A stretch of 64,000 bases of DNA, taken from positions 45,001 through 109,000 of the forward strand of contig CAUYUJ010022518.1 in assembly GCA_963575745.1 (NCBI GenBank), written 5' to 3'. The notes beneath the pieces are model-generated. The model made no database searches and had not been told where the DNA came from. It worked only from the letters and a program-made list of their open reading frames with translations. How positions within the stretch are numbered: the stretch's first letter is position 1; every line of letters begins with the position of its first letter. Made by a program: the position numbers and the translations under genes. Origin of the DNA: Prorocentrum cordatum. Lineage: Eukaryota; Sar; Dinophyceae; Prorocentrales; Prorocentraceae. Of this stretch, positions 11,850 to 20,100 are shown piece by piece.

Positions 11850-11960
11850 CCACAGCGCTCCCGAGCGTTCTCAGAGCGCTCCGGAGCGCTTTGGGGCAGC
11901 CCAGCTGCGGCGCCCGATACATCCGCCAGAACCGCCGGATCTCTGAGATATCCGCTGCGT
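11850..11960. repeat. Palindromic dispersed repeat T, copy 2 (inverted)
   Basis: The reverse complement matches 9690-9800: ctctgagat, gcggttctggcggatgtatc, gggcgccgc, then clustered GAGCGCTC palindromes. Confidence 0.7.
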
Positions 11961-12019
11961 CCCAGTACGATGTTGTCCCTGTCCTGGCCACGTCTTACGT
12001 CTTAGAAAGCCGCCCCCAC

Positions 12020-12062
12020 GTGTTTGTGTGTATGTGTGTGTGTGTGTGTGTGCGTGTGCGCG
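12020..12062. repeat. TG microsatellite
   Basis: A TG run with a few GC substitutions. Confidence 0.9.
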
Positions 12063-12359
12063 CCACCAGCCTCAGGTTGTCCCAGCTGCCGTCCGCAGAC
12101 CCACGGGACAGTCCACGGCGGCCTCCACATCCCATCCGCCTTTCGCTGGGATGTCTGATCTCCCCTTGGCATCTTCTGAAAACCACACGCGCACACATAC
12201 AGCCATACACATGAGTCTATTTTCATTTACACATATCTTGCGAAGGCATACGGCCGGTGCCGTCGACCCTGAAGACAGCGATCTGTCAGTGAGAGGGAAC
12301 AACCAGGGGCTGGTGGTGGCGGTGTGGGCAAGACCAGACCCAGGTCTCCAAGGGGAGCA

Positions 12360-12440
12360 AGGGAGGGGAGGAGGAGGAGGAGGAGGAGGAGGAGGAGGAG
12401 GAGGAGGAGGAAAAAGAGGAGGAGGAGGAGGTGGAGAAGG
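12360..12440. repeat. GGA polypurine tract
   Basis: Pure GGA triplets interrupted by a single AAA run. Confidence 0.95.
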
Positions 12441-12965
12441 GGCCCGTTTTGGTGTCTCTTGGGGCATCTGTTGGGCCTCTTGGGGGGCTCTTGGGGCCTC
12501 TTGGGGGCCTCTTCGGGGTCTCCTGCGGCCTCTTGGGGGCCTCTTGGGGCATCCAGGGAGCTCCTTGGGGCGGAAGGCTCGGATTTTTGGTTCGGGCTCC
12601 CCGTCTTGGGCCCCTCTTGGGGCCCTCTTGGGCCGTCTTGGTATCCTCTGGGGCCGTCTTGGCGCCTTCGTGGGCCGTTTTGGGCGCCTCTTAGGAGCCT
12701 CTTCAGCCGTGTTGGAGCCTTCTTGGGGGCTTTTTGGATTGTCTTCAACGCCGTGAAGGCCGAAAAGTCGTATTGGCCAAAAGTGTACGTTTCCCTATGG
12801 GAAATCGATAATTGGGGCCTCTCGGGAACGTCCTTGGGAGGCTCCGGGGCTACCTGGAGCCATCGTGGGAGCGTTCTTGGAAGCTTTCGTGGCTACTTGG
12901 AGGCGTCTTGGCGCGATCTTCGAGCCTCTATTAGGCTTCTTGGGAGCGATCTGGAGCCATCGAGG
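12441..12965. repeat. CTTGG-type degenerate satellite
   Basis: Dense units such as GGCCTCTTGGGGGC follow the GGA tract directly. The same pairing is seen at 23240-24340. The open frames here are Gly-Leu or Pro-Glu repeats. Confidence 0.9.
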
Positions 12966-13617
12966 GCTACATGAGCGATCTTGGAGGTCATCTTCAGGGG
13001 GAGGGGCGGCTGCGTATCTGACACGGGACCTCCCCCGGGTGCTCCCCCGGGTCCTTCCCCAGGACCCCCCCCCCCCCTGGGAAGGGATCAAAGGGAAGGG
13101 GCTTCCTTTCGACTCAATGACGATGTTACTCAATTTCGGTTTGGACCGAAACGCTTGCGGATGAGGCCCCGGAAAAGGAGAAGACGCTCTGGGAAAAGGG
13201 AAAGGACCAGGACGACGACGAAGAGGAGGCAGACGGAGAAGCCTCTTCCACACGCCGACAGGGTCGGCGGATTTATATCCGTGAGTGTTCACCCGCACAG
13301 ATCTCGATGAAGCCCATATGTGTTGTCTCCTCCGCCGTTGACGTAGTCTTTCGGTATCGAGACCATGAGCTGGTCGCAGACAAGTGCATTTCACCCAGCA
13401 TTGCAGGTGCCAGGTCGACGCGGTGAGCCCCCGCACACGCACACACAATTCCTCCGCCCCCCAAAGACAGATCCGGCACCCGCTTGGGCCGCTGGGGGGG
13501 CGGCACCGGGCGCCGAGGCGTCCAGGGCTGCCCCGGGGGCCTGGCGGAGGCAGCCTGTAGCTTTGGGGGATGCGCGCGGGCAACCTCGTGAGCCTCGCCT
13601 TCCCCGGGGAGAATCAG

Positions 13618-13766
13618 GAGGGAAAGAAACACACAGACACAATGAATCGTCGATTCCCCCGAAAAGATTGGAAAATATGGGAAGTGGGGGGAAAGACAAA
13701 AACCGAGAGAGTGTGGGAAACTATGGGGATTCCTTTTATTCGTGTGTATTTATTTGTATGTCCCAG
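13618..13766 (+). other. Introner-like repeat, copy A (possible GA-AG intron)
   Basis: The segment starts GAGGGAAAGAAACACACAGA directly after TCAG and ends TTTGTATGTCCCAG before GGCCCCTTC. The 149-bp body has ATCGTCGATTCCC, ATATGGGAAGTGGGGGGAAA and TTTTATTCGTGTGTATTTAT blocks shared by the copies at 31450, 32350, 32690, 50316 and 62536. The ends look like AG|GA...AG|G splice borders. No splicing evidence is available. Confidence 0.6.
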
Positions 13767-13988
13767 GGCCCCTTCAGAGAAGGGAAGCGCGAAGCTCATG
13801 AGGTTCTCCTGCGGTCCAGGCCAGACACCGGCCGACCCTCCTCCTCGAAGGGGACGGCCCGTCGGTGGGGGAAAGCGGCATGTGCAGGGGTAGTCCGCCG
13901 TTCCTTCGCCGACCCTCTTCTCGCAGGCGACCTCTCGCCCCCAACTCTTGAGCTCCCCCAGTTCTTGAGTCCGCCCCCGGCGCTGCAG

Positions 13989-14051
13989 GTTGTGCTGTCC
14001 TTCCGGCACAGCTACAGCATCCCGGCCGCCCCGCTCGCCCCGCCTTGTCGG
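13989..14051 (+). CDS. GOST-type gene, exon before the CWIF helix
   Basis: The acceptor ggcgctgcag|G precedes 21 codons in phase 0 (VVLSFRHSYSIPAAPLAPPC plus R), and a GT donor follows (CGG|GTGGGG). It joins in phase to 29931. In the family this position is a weakly conserved luminal stretch before the helix containing the W-I-F motif, so support comes from phase, length and codon use rather than from invariant residues. Confidence 0.5.
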
Positions 14052-14132
14052 GTGGGGGGGATGGGGGCGGGAGGCGTGGGGGGGGGCGACGCGCGCAACG
14101 TTCGCTGCCCGGGTGCCCGATCCCGACGGAGA

Positions 14133-14182
14133 AACGGGAGGAGGAGGAGGAGGAGGAGGAGGAGGAGGAGGAGGTCCAGGAG
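14133..14182. repeat. GGA polypurine tract
   Basis: GGA triplets passing into a GGTCCA-type extension. Confidence 0.9.
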
Positions 14183-14373
14183 GTCCAGGAGGAGAGGGAG
14201 GTCCAGTTGGGGAGGGGGCGGGGAGAGAGGAGGGGGTGACACCTTCGGGGGAGGATGGCGACCAAGCTGCGGTGCCGGGAGCTGGGCCTGTGCGGAAGAG
14301 CGGCCTCCTGGACGTCCGTCGCTTCTTTTTGTTTTTTTGCGGTGCGCGCGGTTTATCTGGGGAGCGTGGATCA

Positions 14374-14580
14374 GGGGCAACGATAGGGGGGGATAGGCAT
14401 AGGTGGGGATGCAGCGGCCCCCAATCGCCCATTGATCGCCGATAGGGGCCCGATTGCCCCAACCTGCCCAGGAAGGTGCGGGTTCACTATCGGGGGCCTA
14501 TCGCCGATCTATCGGCGATGTATCGCCGATTCCAGGTCGATGCATCCCCCCCTATGCCAGTCCCCCCCTATCGTTGCCCC
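14374..14580. mobile_element. MITE-F copy 1
   Basis: About 40-bp inverted ends: GGGGCAACGATAGGGGGGGA on the left and its complement ending TATCGTTGCCCC on the right. The interior is rich in ATCGCCGAT units. A relative lies at about 33819-33999. Confidence 0.8.
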
Positions 14581-14692
14581 CCAGTGGAAGGGATGGAGGA
14601 TCGGGGCCAAAGGTTTTCTGGGGGCGTCTCTGGCCTTTCTGCCTCCTGGGGGAGGGGGGGGCCTTTCGAGACAACCTGGTGGGGGCAGGAGG

Positions 14693-14735
14693 ACGAAGAG
14701 GAGGAGGAGGAGGAGGAGGAGGAGGAGGAGGAGGG
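14693..14735. repeat. GGA polypurine tract
   Basis: GAGGAGGA run. Confidence 0.9.
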
Positions 14736-15230
14736 ACTCCGCGAAGAGCGCCAGCAGGCGCTTCAGGACCAGGACACTTTAAAGGCATCAGAGAAACTCT
14801 TTAGCATTTCGTTTTGCGCTGGAAATGCAAGGTTCAGGGCGTGTTGCTGCTCCCCGTATGCCCCCCAAGCCATTGATCACGCCAACTGTGTCTCCCTGAT
14901 CTTCGCATTGTGGCTGGGCTTCATGTGGCCTCGCATTTCGGTTTGACACTTGCGTCTTCGGCGTCCCCCACTTGCTTCCCACGGCCGTCATCCCTTCGGA
15001 CGCTCCCAACATCTCCCACTTATTACAGCCAGGCATCTGTGCTAGCCGTTTCCATCATGTGTGTTCCCCCTCTTACCCTACGCCCTGGCACGAGGGCCAC
15101 GCCACCACGGTCTTGTACGGGCTCTTGGTTGAAGTGTTTGCGAGTGCTGAGTCTAGCAGGGATGTGGGACTGGGCGGTGGGGGCCTTTCTGCGTCACTTC
15201 CTTCCTCATCCCCTCCAGCACGTGCATGCT

Positions 15231-15385
15231 CGCTATGTGACATGGGCTTCGGACCTACAGTGGAGGACCATGCCAAGAAACACCCTGCTTGCCTCCAGGG
15301 TGCCCTGGGTTTCTTGGATTCCGATGGTTGGGCTGTGGAAGGCGTGACGTTCCTACAAAAAACAATTGACATCCTGAACCGGTAA
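15231..15385. repeat. Dispersed coding-like repeat O, copy 1
   Basis: The block cagtggaggaccatgccaag to gggtttcttgg recurs at 54713-54835. Read on the minus strand, both copies give SKKP(R/K)APWR-type peptides with W, C and F positions kept through AGCF-AW. Read on the plus strand, this copy alone gives a CSLC...H..KH zinc-finger-like spacing. A captured exon is possible; neither frame matches a domain I know. Confidence 0.5.
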
Positions 15386-15437
15386 AATAACGGCGTCGGA
15401 ACAAGCAAAAAAACGGCAAAACGGATATCATGGCGGG

Positions 15438-15650
15438 GGCCATGATATTTCCTCAGATTTTATGGCGCCTCTGCTAATTTCATTACGTCCCTGGGTCCCC
15501 CGCTGGGCCGCGCACATGCCGCCGGTCATGATTTGCACCCCCCCTCTTGGACACTCCCCTCTTGGCCGCTCCCGAGATCCAATGATTTGGCGACCGCGCG
15601 CCAAATCCATGGATCGCTAATCCATGTTTGCGCGACCCCGACTTGCCTGG
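15438..15650. repeat. Dispersed repeat L/M, copy 1
   Basis: The left half (ccatgatatttcctcagatt ... gccgccggtcatgattt ... cctcttggccgctccc) recurs at 55458-55605. The right half (ggcgaccgcgcgccaaatcc atggatcgctaat) recurs at 49138-49190 and, in part, at 28531-28555. The right half contains a CCAAATCCATGG palindromic element. Confidence 0.75.
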
Positions 15651-15982
15651 GGAGGAGGCCGGGGTTCTAACCCGGCCCAATTCAGTGCAGCCCGGCTTAA
15701 TCGTGGGCTCAATCTTGGAGCGTGTCCAGTCGATGTTCGGCTTGTGGCCGCTCAATCGGGTTTGATGGCCCGTGGACTTTTCCACGATAACCTCCGGGGA
15801 GTCGGCTCCCAAACCTGGGCGGCCAGCCGGAGTTCGCGGCATGGTCCTGGCTGACCCGGCTGAGCCTTGACTCGGGTCAGCGCGTCTCGGGTCGGACGGC
15901 AAGAGAGGGGCACTGGTGAAGGAGGGGTTGCATCATCTGCTGCGTGCAGCTGGTACTGCAGGGTGGCAGTCTGTGGGAAAAA

Positions 15983-16010
15983 GCACACACACACAAAACA
16001 CACACACAAG
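15983..16010. repeat. CA microsatellite at the 3' end of the retroelement
   Basis: CACACA runs abut the element, so its sense strand ends in TG repeats. A similar CA-rich stretch adjoins the other end at 22867-22972. Confidence 0.85.
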
Positions 16011-16574
16011 TGATGAGAAGTTAACCAATCTTGTTTTGAGTCCCACTTCGAGTCCCCGTGGAGGCCTTCGTAGGTCAGGATCCCTGCGAGTTTTCAGTGT
16101 ATCCTTTTCCTCAGCACAAGCGGGCGAGATCAACCGAGCGGGAGCCTATACGTATATGCGCCGACGTGTCGGCTTGAGCGAGCTCCTAAACCCCCGCTCG
16201 GAGGTCTGATACTGAAATGTCTGTGGTGTGAGAAGCGGCAATCAAGCAAATGATACTGATAAGAACAGATACTACTAGCCTGTTGCTTTTGGACCTTGGG
16301 AGCGGGAGCGAGACGAGGCAGGGGAGGAAGAGGAAGGAGGAAGGAAGAAGGAGAGAGGAAAACAAAAACAATATTATCAGGCTGTTGGGCTGCTGTCTAC
16401 TGGGCTCGACCGTCATGCGGATTTCCCTACACTTATCGAGCACAAACAATAAACAAACGAGCAATCGTATTCTGAAACGCTACGCTCACAAGTGTGTGTG
16501 CAGGGCAAAGACACGTCGGAACTCTAAGAGAACTGTAAAACGAGTCTAATAGTATGTTGAAAGAAGCACACACA
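16003..16574 (-). repeat. Pseudo-LTR, downstream (3') copy
   Basis: Begins CACACAAGTGATGAGAAG and ends GAAAGAAGCACACACA on the plus strand. Differences from the other copy are at 16211, about 16270, 16346, 16375, 16435 and 16547. No canonical hammerhead ribozyme core was found in either strand, consistent with the N-terminal-EN PLE group. In PLEs the upstream copy is normally the 3' end of a truncated tandem unit. Confidence 0.9.
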
Positions 16575-16599
16575 TCCCGACCAATTAGATCAGGGGAGG

Positions 16600-16665
16600 G
16601 AATGAAAACAAGCTGTCATATCAGGCCTGCTGTGGACCAGCAGGACCGTCACCTCGGCAGCATGC
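16600..16665 (-). promoter_or_regulatory. SECIS-like hairpin in the 3' region (speculative)
   Basis: On the sense strand TGAC (16651-16648) and TGAT (16623-16620) flank a hairpin of GG-t-CCTGCTG paired with CAGCAGGCC around the loop GTCCA. This resembles a SECIS quartet (UGA opposite GA) with CC instead of AA in the loop. The stem is short and the basal helix is imperfect. It is noted because an in-frame TGA lies upstream. Confidence 0.2.
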
Positions 16666-16690
16666 TCGCCGTCGGTGTGAGTGTCGGCCG

Positions 16691-17110
16691 TCACTGGCCC
16701 ATCCAGGCGCACAGGCCAACAAGGAGTGGCTGAGAAATCGCGGCGAACCATGCCCATGACTCGCCGCCTCCTTTGCCGTCTAGAATCGGCTTGGGAGGGT
16801 TGACAGCTTCTCCCTGAGAGAAACCACCAAGCATAGCCATGAGTGAATTGATCCAGTGGGCCGCATTGGGCCAGACAAAGGCAGATACAACTCTAAGCGC
16901 GAGAAGTGGAAACATTGAAAGCACGCGCTGGATGGCAAAGGTGAGCAAATTCTCGGCCGAAAGTCTCGCAAAGCCGATGAAGATGCATGTCTGGTACGCC
17001 GTCCAGATAAAGGTAACTAAAGGAATCAGCAACGAGAACACACGGAGCATCGGCCACACCATTTCCCCTTTGAAAGCCAGCTCCGAATAGTTCACTTCAG
17101 GTGTGGCCAA
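16691..17110 (-). CDS. Three-helix membrane segment in frame with the RT ORF beyond a TGA
   Basis: The 139 codons follow the stop of the 1673-codon ORF in the same frame. The first codon is TTG, so this reads as a continuation interrupted by one TGA rather than a new gene; the first ATG is 16 codons in. Three hydrophobic helices can be seen: around LRVFSLLIPLVTFIWTAY, around SMFPLLALRVVSAFVW, and around WFAAISQPLLVGLCAWM. The frame ends at another TGA (16693-16691). Possible explanations are stop-codon readthrough, selenocysteine insertion, re-initiation, or a recent nonsense mutation. I recognise no family for it. Confidence 0.55.
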   Translation of the reverse strand: MATPEVNYSELAFKGEMVWPMLRVFSLLIPLVTFIWTAYQTCIFIGFARLSAENLLTFAIQRVLSMFPLLALRVVSAFVWPNAAHWINSLMAMLGGFSQGEAVNPPKPILDGKGGGESWAWFAAISQPLLVGLCAWMGQ

Positions 17111-20100
17111 TCATGAGAGTGTGATCGTCTGAAGGTCGGTATCGCTCCAGGTCCCGTCGTGCTGAATCTTGGAGTAGATGATCTGGCCTATCTTGTTGAA
17201 GCTCGAGGCGGCTGTTGGGTTGCCTTCAGGGAGACCAATCGCCTGGAGCTTCGTCTGCCACTGGGCGATCCCTTTGCATCGAGCAATCTGCGTCCACCAC
17301 TCACTGTAGGGCATCACGGCGCCCTCGGACGAGGCAATCTCCTGGCTGAGCTGGACCATATTCTGCCTCTGGGCGCCGATGCCCAAGATAGCGATGGCGT
17401 GGTCATGATCGGCTACCGTCATCTGAGGCTTGACCAGTGGGCCCGCGCCGCCGCCTGTACCACCCCCTGCACCAGGAGCGGCACTACCAGCCTCAGGGCT
17501 TGGAGGGCCGAGATGACGCGGCAGGCCATTCTGGGGTGTGGCAGGCGGACGGTGGGGCATACCCATCATTCGCTCCATCATCTCCCTGGTCGCCCTCGAG
17601 TCCTCCGCCGCGCTGGCAAGCGTGGTGTTGATCGTCCCGATCTGCTGGCCGTGGGCATCGACAGTGGACTGGAGCGTCGCCATGTTGGACTGCAGCTGCT
17701 GGATGACGGGGTGCTGAGCTAGCTGGGAGTTGCCTGAGGCCGACCCGTTGGCCGTGGACGGGTTGCCGACAAGATTGTGGAGGCGATCCACAGTCTGCTG
17801 CAGCCGTGAGTCGCCAGGCGCACTGTTGCGGAGCACGTCCGTGAGGGCGCTGACGAGCTCGCGCGCGGGCTCCGAGGTGGTCGGGACCCCCGGTATGTCA
17901 GCACCGGGTGCCGCCCCAGGCGGCGTGGCAGGCGGGGTCGCCCCCACGGCGGGTGGGACAGGCTGGATAGGCTGCTGCTGCGTCTGGGCCAGGGCGTTGC
18001 CCACCCGCGTGAGTTCGCCCAAGGCTGCGATGTTGTCCATCACGGAGGTCATCTGGCCGAGCATCCCCGTGAAGCCTCCCTGAGAGGAACCACCACCGCC
18101 GTATTTGTTGTAGTTGCTGCCCTTGCCCCACTGGGGCTGCTGGAACTGCTGGAACCGAGGGGTGTAGGGTCCACCCTTGTTGCCAGCTTTGCCGCTGCCC
18201 TTGCTGCGCCAAGAGCTGAACATCCCACTCGCTGCCGACGTAGGTGGGGTCCGAACGTCAGTCTGAGTTGGAGTAGCTGTTCCCGCCAGGCTCTGAGAAA
18301 AGACAGCTGCAAGGGTACCTGGTGGGGCTCTCAGGGCCTTTGAGGTGAGGAGAACGAGTCTTATGGCTGCTTTGCTTATTTCCAATTGCTGCGAGGGTGG
18401 GAGGATATCATACCATATGCGGTGTATATGTTGACCACTATAGCCTAGGCGAAGAAGTAAAAGTACATCGCTACAAATCAGTATAAGCCAGTTAAGATCA
18501 CAAACACGTAGTTGTTGCCATCGTCTAAGTCGACCCCGTAACTCAGCTCGATGTTGTTTAAGTAGGGCTGGTGGGAACACTCCTAAGTAGGGAGGTAGTG
18601 ATTGTTTGGCTAGCTCCGACGCACGACCCGAGAACCCATATGCTTCATTCTTATGGATAACCCAATTGGTACACCCCTTGTGCGTAAAGAATAATACGGC
18701 CTCCAGGTAGGGAGCCATTAGAGTAGATGGGTTGATCTGGGTAGGCTCAGTGTAGTCAAACTTGACCGTGCTGCCATAGACGTGCCACACCAGGCGCTTT
18801 AGACATTTGCTACAACAAACCTTAGAAGCCAGGATGATATCATCAACATACCGCCCAGTCATGATAGTGCTCCGTCGGCCTGGGTACCGAGAGTCGGTGC
18901 TAAACTCCAGGTCGCTGAGCACAGCGTGAAGGACAGCCCCGCTGAGGGGCCCTCCGATGGGGATCCCACAGAGCTGCTGGACGACCAAGCCACTGACCAG
19001 GAACAGTCTCATGCCTAGAAAACCTTCCAGAGCCCTGCGGATGCTACTAGAATACCAAACCGTGCGATCCCACAATCGTCGGGTCGTCGTCCCCCCAAAG
19101 AATACATGTGACCGTTGTGTGCGCATGACCGTGATGCAACGCTGCTTGCCTTCTTTTTCACTCTCAGCAAGCTTGGCGAACAAGCGATCAAGGCACTCGT
19201 GAATCTTCTCAACAGCGATGGCCTCGTATGCCTGGCCAGCATCACCCACCACGAGACCTGGACAGGTCATCGGCGCCTGGCAGCCCCTGCACAAGCATGG
19301 GCCCGCCGACGGCGCAGACACAAGGTGAGAATACTGGTCCACAATGTTAGGCACAGCTGTGTCCAGAGAAGAGAATGACCACCCTGGGTTCATCTGGTTG
19401 GAGAGGAAGGTAAACGCACGACTGATTGATCTATATAATGAGCGCGATGGTAATCGAACGAAACTGCATATGTTCCGAAAACAGCTATGCGTTGGTTTGG
19501 TGCACTTATGGCGTCCTTGCTCAGGGGGAAGATGTCCACCGTCCCAACACTTTAGCTTGACCGTAGGATAGATATAGGGGACGTGTTCAGCATTAAGTGG
19601 GCCTTCCCCTTTAGCCCTGAGGGACTTCGGGATGGTATAATCGTACAATAAACGGTACCAGGCAACCACCGCGGCCTTGGAAGTATCAACAACGCGCCAT
19701 CTTTCAGGGGCCTTAGCAATCATATGTAACCACCGAGCTAGATGGTAAAGTCCATTAATACGCCACATCGTGTTCGGGTCCTTGTCCTCAACCGTAAAGC
19801 AAATAGGGTCCTGGGCCTCAAAGGCCTTTGCTTCAAATTTCAGTCGGGCCTCTCCAAGGGCCTTATATCGTCGGTCGTCCAGGGATTTCGGTTGGGATGG
19901 GCGGGGGCGTCGGGCACGATAGTTAGGGTAGGTCGTTTTGTCGAGACCTTGGGACGACAGCCACCGACGACACGATGTTTGGGTGTTGTCACGCTGGGGC
20001 TGGGTCAGAGAGGGAGTAAGTAGGGGTATGCGTCCGTTCATATGTATACGTTCCATGTCGTCACCTCGCGCAGCAAGGTGAAAATCATGCAGGGAGAGCT

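Noticed and set aside
15231-15290. C2H2 zinc finger (CSLC...HAKKH)
   Set aside because: Spacing is 10 instead of about 12, the cysteines are absent from the second copy, and the opposite strand conserves better.
16203-16225. Hammerhead ribozyme core (CTGATGC-TGAAA) in the pseudo-LTR
   Set aside because: No stem II between CTGAT and GAAA, and the flanking stems do not form. N-terminal-EN PLEs are reported to lack it.
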